Shown here: piece after piece, positions 8,818 to 16,075 of the stretch
How the letters are laid out: each line of letters begins with the position of its first letter
How positions within the stretch are numbered: the stretch's first letter is position 1
Made by a program: the position numbers and the translations under genes
The notes under the pieces: model-generated
Seen by the model: the letters and a program-made list of their open reading frames with translations, nothing else
Databases searched by the model: none
What the model was told of the DNA's origin: nothing
Assembly: GCA_964501335.1 (NCBI GenBank)
Contig: CAZCTC010000011.1
Location: 62,001-126,000, forward strand
From: CAZCTC01 sp964501335
Lineage (GTDB): Bacteria; Chloroflexota; Anaerolineae; B4-G1; SLSP01
Length of the DNA: 64,000 nucleotides
Direction of reading: 5' to 3'

Positions 8818-9432
8818 ATGAACATCGGAAGTGTAATAACGTTCGGTGATTATCAATGGAGAGTCCTGGATAGCAAAAACGGTATGGCATTGATTTTAAC
8901 CGATAATATAATCGAACAGCGTGACTATCACAATAAAAAGGAAGCTGTTACATGGGAGCACTCGGAAATCAGGAACTATCTTAATAGCGAGTTTATTAAT
9001 AAATTTAGTACCACAGAAAAGGAAAAGGTCGTTTCCCATTTGAGTAAGAATACTGACAATCCCTGGTATGGGAGTCATGGCGGAAATGATACCGTAGATA
9101 AAGTCTTTTTATTATCTCTGGACGAGACTGTCAGGTTGTATTTTGGTGACAGCAGCCGGTTGCTCGATAACCCAAAGAAAAATCAAAGATATTGGTTTGA
9201 TCGTAAAGATGATAACAATGTAAAGAGAAGAGCGCTCTTTCTGGAATCTTCCTGGTGGTGGTGGACGCGAACTCCAGGTAAGAATAATAGAGTTGCTGTT
9301 TATATCCATGGAGACGGCAACATTGGAATACAGGGAAACGGCATCTCAAAAACCTCCTTCAATACGCTTCACCGTCTAACCCATAGTAATGAAGGAGGTG
9401 TCAGACCGGCGATGTGGATACAAGATGCGTAA
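8818..9432 (+). CDS. DUF6273 domain protein
   Basis: 204 residues. The opening (GDYQWRVLDSKNGMALILTD), the EIRNYLN and WWWWTRTPG segments, and the ending VRPAMWI match the pattern of DUF6273, a domain frequent in Firmicutes surface and toxin-like proteins whose function is unknown. There is no signal peptide or membrane helix. Base composition is clearly lower in GC (roughly 40%) and codon use differs from neighbours (many AAT, AAA, TTT), which suggests recent acquisition. The start lacks a strong ribosome site. A clean intrinsic terminator lies about 250 bp downstream. Confidence 0.8.
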   Translation: MNIGSVITFGDYQWRVLDSKNGMALILTDNIIEQRDYHNKKEAVTWEHSEIRNYLNSEFINKFSTTEKEKVVSHLSKNTDNPWYGSHGGNDTVDKVFLLSLDETVRLYFGDSSRLLDNPKKNQRYWFDRKDDNNVKRRALFLESSWWWWTRTPGKNNRVAVYIHGDGNIGIQGNGISKTSFNTLHRLTHSNEGGVRPAMWIQDA

Positions 9433-9787
9433 TGTGATTATTACAGGACTTACCTTGGCAAGAATTACTCACTCAATTGCCCTGGTCCGCAAACAACATA
9501 CCTGTGCGGTTGTTCATCAGTACAGATTAAAAACAGTTTTTACACCCTACAACCAGTGCTTTCCTGGTAGAAAGCGACGCGTTGGATGCTGCGCAGGGGG
9601 AGAGTTATTTTTATTCATATTCTCGGCGGCTTTCTGAAGCCGCCGAGAATATGGGCTTTTTTCTCAGTCCAACCGTACAGGTCGAAAATACCAGCCACAA
9701 AGCTGGTATTTTTTATTGCCGTGAACATTTCAGGGAGTGCTCTCGTTTAACTGGAATGTTGTGATACTATGAGCGATAGGTGTAGAA
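9433..9787. repeat. Forward hairpin composite and terminator after the DUF6273 gene
   Basis: After about 125 unassigned bases, a forward composite (GCGACGCGTTGGATG box) holds hairpin 9616-9632/9637-9653, a perfect 17-bp stem with TCTG loop, followed by a T-run and the CAGTCCAACCGTACAGGTCG tail. The terminator at 9685-9716 follows. The final 70 bases precede the membrane paralog array and end with TAGGTGTAGAA before its first ATG. Confidence 0.75.
9685..9716 (+). terminator. Rho-independent terminator
   Basis: An 11-bp perfect stem (9685-9695 with 9702-9712), six-base loop CACAAA, and a run of T. It would stop transcripts from the DUF6273 gene before the next array. Confidence 0.75.
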
Positions 9788-10609
9788 ATGAAAGTTTTTG
9801 AGAAGATCGCGTTTTTGATCGGTAGAGGTTTCCTTTTGGCCGTAACAGGTTTTTTTATCGGGATGCTCGTGGCGATGGGAGGATATTACCTTCATAATGC
9901 GGGTTATTTCTCCTCTTGGGAGTCATCCGGAAGCGTACCGGCCGGCACGGTGGAACTGGTAACCATTCAAGGGGGGCAGATTTATATCCGCATTGAGAAT
10001 GGCGATATTTATCAAAGGCCGGAAAGCGAGTCGGAGGCGAATTGGGTAAAAAGCGTTCTTCCCGAAACCGAATCTCATTCAGGATATATGAAATGGGACG
10101 AGGTCCATCCCTGCCGTCGGGAGTGGCCGGCTTTTGCTTTTTTCAATGGTACTCCCTGGCATATTGTGGATTGCTTACAAGTTGATGTAGCCCATTTTGA
10201 AGGATTTTGGAAAACCGTTTATGCGTTTGATAAGAACAACCGATTGTGGATATGGGCTGTAGGCGATTCCGGTTTTATGGGGGCGGCATTTATGGGTATT
10301 GGGATGATGGGGGCCGCTATTACAGGTTTATTCTTCGGGTGGAGTTGGGAGATTTTTAAATGGCTTCGGAGTTGTTTCCCCTGCAAAAATAGGGCTTTTA
10401 TCTCCTGGTGGGTGAGATTACCCAAGTTTTTAAGATTGGCGATAGTTGGCGCTGTTCTGGGATGGGGGACCAGCAAGGCTTTGCTTTTTATTATGTTTCC
10501 TGTACACGGAATCTCTTTCGGGCGGTTTGTTACTTTTACTATGATGTCGGTGGGTGTTTTTTTGGCGAGTGAATGCAGCTTGTCCGATTCGAAGTTTTGG
10601 GGAGAGTAA
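9788..10609 (+). CDS. Membrane protein of a four-member paralog family, copy 1
   Basis: 273 residues. A membrane helix at residues 9-32 is followed by a 120-residue extracytoplasmic domain and three C-terminal helices. The domain shows the family's landmarks: PAGTVEL, IRIENGDIY, EVHPCRREWPAF, IVDC and DKNNRLW. Two conserved cysteines (HPC and VDC) could form a disulphide outside the membrane. I know no named family with this pattern. The start is preceded by TAGGTG at a fair distance. The next copy begins two bases after its stop, so copies 1-3 form one transcript. Confidence 0.6.
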   Translation: MKVFEKIAFLIGRGFLLAVTGFFIGMLVAMGGYYLHNAGYFSSWESSGSVPAGTVELVTIQGGQIYIRIENGDIYQRPESESEANWVKSVLPETESHSGYMKWDEVHPCRREWPAFAFFNGTPWHIVDCLQVDVAHFEGFWKTVYAFDKNNRLWIWAVGDSGFMGAAFMGIGMMGAAITGLFFGWSWEIFKWLRSCFPCKNRAFISWWVRLPKFLRLAIVGAVLGWGTSKALLFIMFPVHGISFGRFVTFTMMSVGVFLASECSLSDSKFWGE

Positions 10610-10610
10610 A

Positions 10611-11417
10611 ATGAAATTTTTCAGAAGGATGGTTGCTTTGGGCGGAGGCCCGGCTCTTTTTGCCTTAATCGGTTTTTTGATCGGCTTTCCCGTCAGTTTG
10701 CTGACTTATTCCATGTACGATTCCGGCTATTTGTCGCATTGGGAGCGCGGGGCTGCGGCGCCGGCGGGCACAGTGGAAATTGTGACGAATCGGGGCGGGG
10801 CGCTGTATATTCGCACGGAAAACGGCGTGATCTATCGGGAGCCGGTACGTGAAATCGAGGATGGCTGGGTGATAAGTTCTCTCCCGGCTGCCGATTCCGG
10901 CTCCGGGTATATGAAATGGGATGAGGTCCATCCCTGTCGGCGGGACGGGGTGGATTTTTCCCTTCTCAGCGGAGCGCCCGGCGAGATCGTGGATTGTCTG
11001 CACGTCGAGGTTGCTCATTTCGAAGGGGGCTGGCAAACCACTTATGTGCTCGATAAAAACGGCCGGCTGTGGGAATGGAATGTGAATAACAGCGGGTATG
11101 CCGGATTGCTCTTTTTTATCCTGGGCTTTTTCGGGAGCGTTTTTTTAGGGGTGCTGTATGGCCTGGCGTTGACGGTTCGCAATATGCTCGCCGATCATTT
11201 TGCGGGTGAGAAATCCCGGCTGTTGCTGGGGTGGAGGCGGTTGCCGTCTATTCTGCGCTATTGGATCGGCGGTATTGCAGTGGGTGGGGTCTGCGCAGTG
11301 ATATCGACCTGTTATTTTGGGATGGGGTCGGTGCTGTTGCTTTCCTTCTGTTTTGGGCTCATTGGATCTGTTTTTGGGCTGGTCGGTGGGCTGTTGTTGC
11401 ATGGAAAGGAGGCGTGA
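10611..11417 (+). CDS. Membrane protein of the four-member paralog family, copy 2
   Basis: 268 residues from the ATG at 10611, one base after the preceding stop; a frame start at 10554 would overlap copy 1. Helices lie at about 11-33 and in the C-terminal third. The extracytoplasmic part keeps PAGTVEI, YIRTENGVIY, EVHPCRRDGVDF, EIVDC and LDKNGRLWEW. It differs from copy 1 in the C-terminal helices, which are richer in Gly and Leu. Function unknown. Base composition is higher in GC than copy 1, so the copies are old enough to have diverged in codon use. Confidence 0.6.
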   Translation: MKFFRRMVALGGGPALFALIGFLIGFPVSLLTYSMYDSGYLSHWERGAAAPAGTVEIVTNRGGALYIRTENGVIYREPVREIEDGWVISSLPAADSGSGYMKWDEVHPCRRDGVDFSLLSGAPGEIVDCLHVEVAHFEGGWQTTYVLDKNGRLWEWNVNNSGYAGLLFFILGFFGSVFLGVLYGLALTVRNMLADHFAGEKSRLLLGWRRLPSILRYWIGGIAVGGVCAVISTCYFGMGSVLLLSFCFGLIGSVFGLVGGLLLHGKEA

Positions 11418-11418
11418 G

Positions 11419-12237
11419 ATGAAAATTTTAAAGAAAATTCTGACTTTGCTGGGCCGTGGATTGGGCTTTGGGCTGTTGGGGCTGGTGGTGGGAGTTCCCG
11501 TCGGGATTGTGGTGTATGGCCTTTACAGTGAGGGGTACTTTACCCTGTGGCAACGGCTGGATGCGGCGCCGGCGGGAACGGTGGAATTACCTGTCAGTCA
11601 GGGGGGGACTCTTTATGCGCGCACGGAAAGCGGCGAGATTTATGTGAGACATGTTTATGATGCAACCGGTTCCTGGTTGGCGGGAGCTTCTTTGCCCGAC
11701 TTGAAAGAAGAATCTTTTTCATGGGCGCCGGTTCATCCCTGTCTCCGCGACTGGCCGGTTTTTTCTTTCTATAACGGCATTCCCTGGCAGATTGTAGATT
11801 GCGTTCAGGATGAAACTCGGGGGGCTGACTACGGTATGAAGCATGTCTATGTTTTGGACAAGAACGGGATAATCTGGGAATGGGCTTTGACGAACGGGTG
11901 GGGGGAAGGGATGGGCTTCGTCTTCGGCGTGCCGATGTTGGGAGGTTTTTCCGGGCTGCTTTTCGGCTTCGCCTGGGTGATTCAAGGCTGGGTTGTCGGG
12001 TATCTCCGTGGAAAAAAGGTACGCTTTCCTGCAGGGTGGGAGAAGTTGCCGGCGATCGTGCGGTTGATGATCGGCGGGGCGGTTTTGCAAGAAGTGCTGG
12101 GGGTGGTTTTGATCTGTTTCTCTTCGTATCTCTTTAACAGTTTCTTTTTGAGCGGCATGGCGATTTCCGGCGCGCTTTTCGGTCTGGCCGCCGAACTGGC
12201 CCCGCTTTTGGTGAAGCCGCTGAGATCTACAATGTGA
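11419..12237 (+). CDS. Membrane protein of the four-member paralog family, copy 3
   Basis: 272 residues from ATG 11419, preceded by AAAGGAGGCGTG; a frame start at 11317 is a shadow inside copy 2. Layout is as in the sister genes: helix 9-32, domain with PAGTVELP, ARTESGEIY, VHPCLRDWPVFSF, QIVDC and LDKNGIIWEW, then a C-terminal membrane region with FGFAWVIQGWVVGYLRGKK. That C-terminal region is nearly identical at DNA level to copy 4 (positions 11960-12086 against 13649-13775), which points to recent duplication or gene conversion. Confidence 0.6.
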   Translation: MKILKKILTLLGRGLGFGLLGLVVGVPVGIVVYGLYSEGYFTLWQRLDAAPAGTVELPVSQGGTLYARTESGEIYVRHVYDATGSWLAGASLPDLKEESFSWAPVHPCLRDWPVFSFYNGIPWQIVDCVQDETRGADYGMKHVYVLDKNGIIWEWALTNGWGEGMGFVFGVPMLGGFSGLLFGFAWVIQGWVVGYLRGKKVRFPAGWEKLPAIVRLMIGGAVLQEVLGVVLICFSSYLFNSFFLSGMAISGALFGLAAELAPLLVKPLRSTM

Positions 12238-13044
12238 AACGTAAATTTTGCGCAAAATTCGGAGGGGACCCAACGCAAATTCTCGATTTCCCAGGGTTAA
12301 AACCCTGGGCTTACCTGCTACGCCCTTTCAGGGCTTAAGAAGGCGTCTGTTAATGCGGCGGGGACAGAAAGGGGAAGAGGGGAATTTGCACGCCTTCTGA
12401 GGCGTGCAAATTCCCCAAAAAAACAAACTCTTTCCCCCGATCCAGCGCGTCGTATCTGGCCGGGAAAAGATCATTTGCGGGACGTTACAAGGCCGGGCCT
12501 ATTTTCGGGACAGAACGCCATGCGGAGGGCGGCATCCCGAAGGATGAAAAAGAGATTTCAACGCAGAGGCGGAGAGATCGCAGAGAGACGCAGAGAGGGA
12601 TAAATTATTTTCTCTGGCTCTGCGTCTTTGCTTCTTTGCGTCTGTTTACAACATCTTCGATCTGCGATAAAAATCCTGGCTATTTTCAGGACAGAAGCGC
12701 ATGCAGGGGGCGGCACCCCGAAGGATGAAAATTCAGCGGAAGTAGACAGTAGACAGCCTGTGTCGCCGGAGTGGCTCTGGATAAAGGCTATGTTTTGGTG
12801 CGCATTCTGATGCGCACCAAAACATAAACAAAAAAACTTTCTCTGCCTGCTTCGCACTGCACGGCGCATTTTACAGGGGAGGGGTCTTGTGCGGGTGAGG
12901 GGGATTTCTCAAAGAGGTGCAACGCACTCTGATCTTGCAAGCATAGGCGACTTGCTCCAACCTTGAGCCGTTTGAATCGTCGGTTCCAGGGATAGAAAGT
13001 GCGTCGCACCTCAGGCCGGGCTATTTTCAAATCAGGAGTTGACG
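12238..13044. repeat. Mosaic repeat region inside the paralog array
   Basis: From left to right: a 9-bp stem (12290-12298/12301-12309); hairpin 12379-12395/12400-12416 with a different stem (GGGGAATTTGCACGCCT type) followed by the reverse composite; a CGCAGAG-rich inverted repeat around 12560-12640; the CTATTTTCAGGACAG block; a TAGACAG run (12743-12760); hairpin 12790-12805/12810-12825 with its A-run; and the 97-bp element listed next. It separates copy 4 of the membrane family from copies 1-3. No gene is seen. Confidence 0.75.
12915..13011. mobile_element. 97-bp MITE-like element, copy A
   Basis: Bounded by AGGTGCAACGCACT (12915-12928) and AGTGCGTCGCACCT (12998-13011), inverted repeats with one mismatch in 14. 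It has no coding capacity. A second copy of exactly the same length lies at 23854-23950. Other composites in the window run straight across this position, so they look like empty sites. It sits 33 bp before the start of copy 4. Confidence 0.65.
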
Positions 13045-13962
13045 ATGGAAAAGAACGAAGGCGTCTTTGAGAAAGTGCTTTTTTTGATTCGCGTTGGATT
13101 GGCCTTTAGTCTGTTGGGGCTGCTGATAGGAGCTTTTGCCGGAAACAAACTGGCACCCCTGGATGAACAGGGTTATTTCATCAGGTGGCGACGGCTGGTC
13201 ACTGTGCCGGCGGGAACGGTGGGACTGTCATCCAGCCAGGATGGAGATGTCTATGTACGTACTGAAAACGGCGATATTTATCGATGGCGTGATAGAGGGG
13301 CTTTCCTGGCCGCAGCTGGAATTGATCGGGGCAGCGAGTCTGAGCGGGTTGATCCATGGATAAAGGTCGATGCTCTTCCTCTTTCCCGGGAAAGTTATCG
13401 GAAGTGGGAGGTGACCCATTTCTGTCTTCGCGATCAACCGGCCTTTTCTTTTTTCAGCGGCGTGCCGGGAGATGGGGTGGAGTGTGTGCAGGATGATATC
13501 CTGCACGATGAATTCATTACGAAAAATATTTTTATGCTGGATAAGAACGGGGTGTTATGGGGGTGGGAGCAGGAGAATATACCAGACTATCTGGGAGGGT
13601 TTTTCTATGCAGTAACTCTGGCGGTGTTGGGAAGTTTTTTGGGCCTGTTTTTCGGCTTCGCCTGGGTGATTCAAGGCTGGGTTGTCGGGTATCTCCGTGG
13701 GAAAAAGGTGCGCTTTCCTGCCTGGTGGGAGAAAATGCCCGCAATTTTGCGGTTGATGATCGGCGGGGCGGTTTTCCTGGGGGCGGTCGGGGGTATATCA
13801 GGAATAGGACAGGTGCAACCTTTTTTCTGGGGTGGAATGGTGTTGTATGGGGCTTTTCTGGGGTTGGCAGCCGGTTTGTTCATTAAAATCAGGCAGTATA
13901 TGCAGAATGTAGAATCCCCCCTTTTTGGGGGTTCTAAATCCAGTTCGAATGGGAATGCGTGA
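13045..13962 (+). CDS. Membrane protein of the four-member paralog family, copy 4
   Basis: 305 residues from the ATG at 13045 (CAGGAG six bases ahead); TTG at 13039 is the alternative. It carries helix 11-31, then PAGTVGLS, YVRTENGDIY, a 25-residue insert (residues 80-105) absent from copies 1-3, VTHFCLRDQPAFSFF with the conserved Cys shifted by one context residue, VECVQDD and LDKNGVLWGW, and then the FGFAWVIQGWVVGYLRGKK membrane end. The gene is cut off from copies 1-3 by 800 bp of repeats and so has its own or repeat-borne transcription. Function unknown. Confidence 0.6.
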   Translation: MEKNEGVFEKVLFLIRVGLAFSLLGLLIGAFAGNKLAPLDEQGYFIRWRRLVTVPAGTVGLSSSQDGDVYVRTENGDIYRWRDRGAFLAAAGIDRGSESERVDPWIKVDALPLSRESYRKWEVTHFCLRDQPAFSFFSGVPGDGVECVQDDILHDEFITKNIFMLDKNGVLWGWEQENIPDYLGGFFYAVTLAVLGSFLGLFFGFAWVIQGWVVGYLRGKKVRFPAWWEKMPAILRLMIGGAVFLGAVGGISGIGQVQPFFWGGMVLYGAFLGLAAGLFIKIRQYMQNVESPLFGGSKSSSNGNA

Positions 13963-13972
13963 GGTCCATCCA

Positions 13973-14431
13973 ATGAAACGGTTTTTAATTCTTTTGTTTA
14001 TGGTGACTTTGTTGGCCGGTTGCTCGACGGCGCCGGGCACCGAAAAGCCTTCCCCTGAATTTGCGACGGTGGAATCTCCGGCCGTTTCTCCCTCGGGGAA
14101 ATATACGCTTGTCGTTGTTTATGGTTATGATGGGATCGTCCATTTTCAATCGTTTCAGATTCTCAACCAGCGGGGCGAAGGGGTTTACGCTTCGACTGAG
14201 CGTTTCCGGACCCGCGATCGGACCTATTTCTTGTGGGGAGAGGGCGATCGGGTATGGGTCTATTCGGGAGATGTCGGGATTTTTGTGTGGGAGCGCGATT
14301 CCGAGGAGGATACGGGGGCGTTTGAATCGGCTGTAGCTATGGAAAAATGGGTCGAGGTGGATTGGGGGAGCGAAGGATCGGGGCTGGTCGAGCCTGAGTC
14401 GCTTGAAAGAGCCCTTTCTCATGACGATTGA
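13973..14431 (+). CDS. Small lipoprotein of unknown function
   Basis: 152 residues from the ATG at 13973, ten bases after copy 4, preceded by GTGAGGTCC. A lipobox LLAGC at residues 13-17 predicts lipid anchoring on the outer face of the membrane. The mature region has WSPSGKY-like strands (AVSPSGKYTLVVVY, QILNQRGEGVYAS) that resemble one or two blades of the propeller-like proteins at 24-26 kb; it may be a truncated or minimal relative. It is probably cotranscribed with copy 4. Confidence 0.6.
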   Translation: MKRFLILLFMVTLLAGCSTAPGTEKPSPEFATVESPAVSPSGKYTLVVVYGYDGIVHFQSFQILNQRGEGVYASTERFRTRDRTYFLWGEGDRVWVYSGDVGIFVWERDSEEDTGAFESAVAMEKWVEVDWGSEGSGLVEPESLERALSHDD

Positions 14432-14447
14432 GCAGAAGAAAAAATTT

Positions 14448-14483
14448 ATGTTTTGGCGCGCCTTCCGAGGCGCGCCAAAACAT
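14448..14483. terminator. Hairpin between convergent genes
   Basis: Perfect 16-bp stem (14448-14463/14468-14483) with TCCG loop, T-rich on the right and A-rich on the left, between the stop codons at 14431 (+) and 14493 (-). It is a bare member of the hairpin family and is well placed as a two-way terminator. Confidence 0.7.
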
Positions 14484-14492
14484 AAATAAATC

Positions 14493-15944
14493 TTATGGTA
14501 TCGGCGGGGTGAGCAGGTAGACTTTGCCGCTTTGACCGCTGGGGCCGCTCTGGGTTGAAGTGAGAAGGTAGACTTCTCCTTTTAAATCCTGCCCGAACCC
14601 GCGTAGATATTCCCCTAATTCACCGTTGGCGCGATCGGCAATCCGCAGCGAGGTGTAGGTCCATTCCGGGATCGTTCCCGTTCCCGGCGGCAGTGCCATA
14701 AAAAGGGCTCCGAAGGATTGGGGCCCGGTTCCGCTCCACATCCCAAAAAGATAAACTCCGTTCCAACCTTGAAGCAGCGTTCCCCGGTAGACTCGTCCTC
14801 CAATGATGGTCGATCCAAGTCCTGTGGGCTGTTCTGAGTTGGGCAATTCGAGGATCGGATCGATCAACGGGGTCCCGTTGAAATCGCTGTCGGGACAGTA
14901 GGCGAGCGATTGATTGGGGTTCTCGGTGCTGAAACAGTGTTTCCCCTCTTTGACATTCCAGCCGTAGTTGCCGCCGGTGCTGATGATGTCGATTTCCTCC
15001 CAAAGATTCTGGCCCGCGTCTCCTACGAAGAGTTGATGCGTGCCGCCGGGATCGAAGGCCATGCCGGCCGGGTTGCGCAGGCCGTAGGCCCAGATCTCAT
15101 CCAGGCCCGGGGTGGCGCCGACGAAGGGATTGTCGGGGGGGATGGTGTAGGGTAAAGCGCCGTTGACATCGATCCGCAGGATATTCCCCAGGAGATTCTG
15201 TTCGATATCCTGGCCGTTCCCTCCTGAATTTGTTTCGTACCAGTCGGAGACGTGACCGGCCTGATCGTCATCGGCGCCTCCGCCGTCGCCGACGGCGATG
15301 TAGAGATAGCCGTCAGGGCCGAAAGCGATCGGTCCGCCGTTATGGTTGGATTGGGGATGGTCGATTTGCAGGATGGTTCGTTCACTGGCGACGTCGGCCC
15401 GGTCGGGATTGTTAGCCGAAACGGTGAATTCAGAGAGCTGATCGGTGTGATTCCAGCCGTCGGGGGCCGTATTTCTCAGAGGGGCGCTGTAGTAAATGTA
15501 GAAACGGCCGTTTTGAGCGTAGTCGGGATGGAAGGCCAGTCCTAACAGGCCCCGTTCTTCATAGCCGGTGCGCAGCGGGACCATCCTGTCTTGCAGATCC
15601 AGGAAGGGGGTCGGCAAGAGGGCGCCGTCGGCATCGACGATGCGGATCAGGCCGATCTGATCGACGATGAAGAGCCGGTTGGTGTTGTCGTCGGGTTGCG
15701 CCAGGGCGACCGGCGCGACGAGGTCGGCGGCGACGGGTTTCAGTGCCGCCAGCGTGACGGCGCCGGGCCTGTCGGCCGGTGTGGGGGTCGGGCGGGGCGA
15801 CGGGGTGGCCAGCGGGGATGCGGGGGTAAGGGTGGGTGAGACGATGAGTGTCGGCGTCTGTAACGGGGAAACCGGCGTAGGGCTGGGACGGGTACAGGCT
15901 ACCAGCATAAGTAAAACCAACAAACTGATCCCAATCTTTTGCAT
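14493..15944 (-). CDS. PQQ-dependent sugar dehydrogenase-like lipoprotein (GSDH family)
   Basis: 483 residues. A lipobox (LMLVAC, Cys17) is followed by a Pro/Thr/Ser-rich linker to about residue 58, then a six-bladed beta-propeller of the glucose/sorbosone dehydrogenase family. Family signatures seen are GLLGLAFHPDYAQNGRFYIY, HNGGPIAFGPDGYLYIAVGD and EIWAYGLRNPAGMAFDP. Members oxidise aldoses or related sugars with PQQ outside the cell; some bind no PQQ and have unknown roles. GGAGGATAGAA precedes the ATG. It is a single gene between convergent and same-strand neighbours, with a hairpin on each side. Confidence 0.88.
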   Translation of the reverse strand: MQKIGISLLVLLMLVACTRPSPTPVSPLQTPTLIVSPTLTPASPLATPSPRPTPTPADRPGAVTLAALKPVAADLVAPVALAQPDDNTNRLFIVDQIGLIRIVDADGALLPTPFLDLQDRMVPLRTGYEERGLLGLAFHPDYAQNGRFYIYYSAPLRNTAPDGWNHTDQLSEFTVSANNPDRADVASERTILQIDHPQSNHNGGPIAFGPDGYLYIAVGDGGGADDDQAGHVSDWYETNSGGNGQDIEQNLLGNILRIDVNGALPYTIPPDNPFVGATPGLDEIWAYGLRNPAGMAFDPGGTHQLFVGDAGQNLWEEIDIISTGGNYGWNVKEGKHCFSTENPNQSLAYCPDSDFNGTPLIDPILELPNSEQPTGLGSTIIGGRVYRGTLLQGWNGVYLFGMWSGTGPQSFGALFMALPPGTGTIPEWTYTSLRIADRANGELGEYLRGFGQDLKGEVYLLTSTQSGPSGQSGKVYLLTPPIP

Positions 15945-16032
15945 TTCTATCCTCCAATTTTATTCTTTGCCGCGATGGATATACCTTTTGCATCATAGCA
16001 AAGAAGCCGGAGGCGTGGGGGGTATAAAAATG

Positions 16033-16070
16033 TATGTTTTCGCGCGCCGTCTGCGGCGCGCGAAAACATA
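16033..16070. terminator. Hairpin after cydC
   Basis: Perfect 17-bp stem (16033-16049/16054-16070), TCTG loop, five bases beyond the cydC stop codon on the minus strand. It probably marks the end of the cyd transcript and belongs to the dispersed hairpin family. Confidence 0.6.
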
Positions 16071-16075
16071 AAAAT

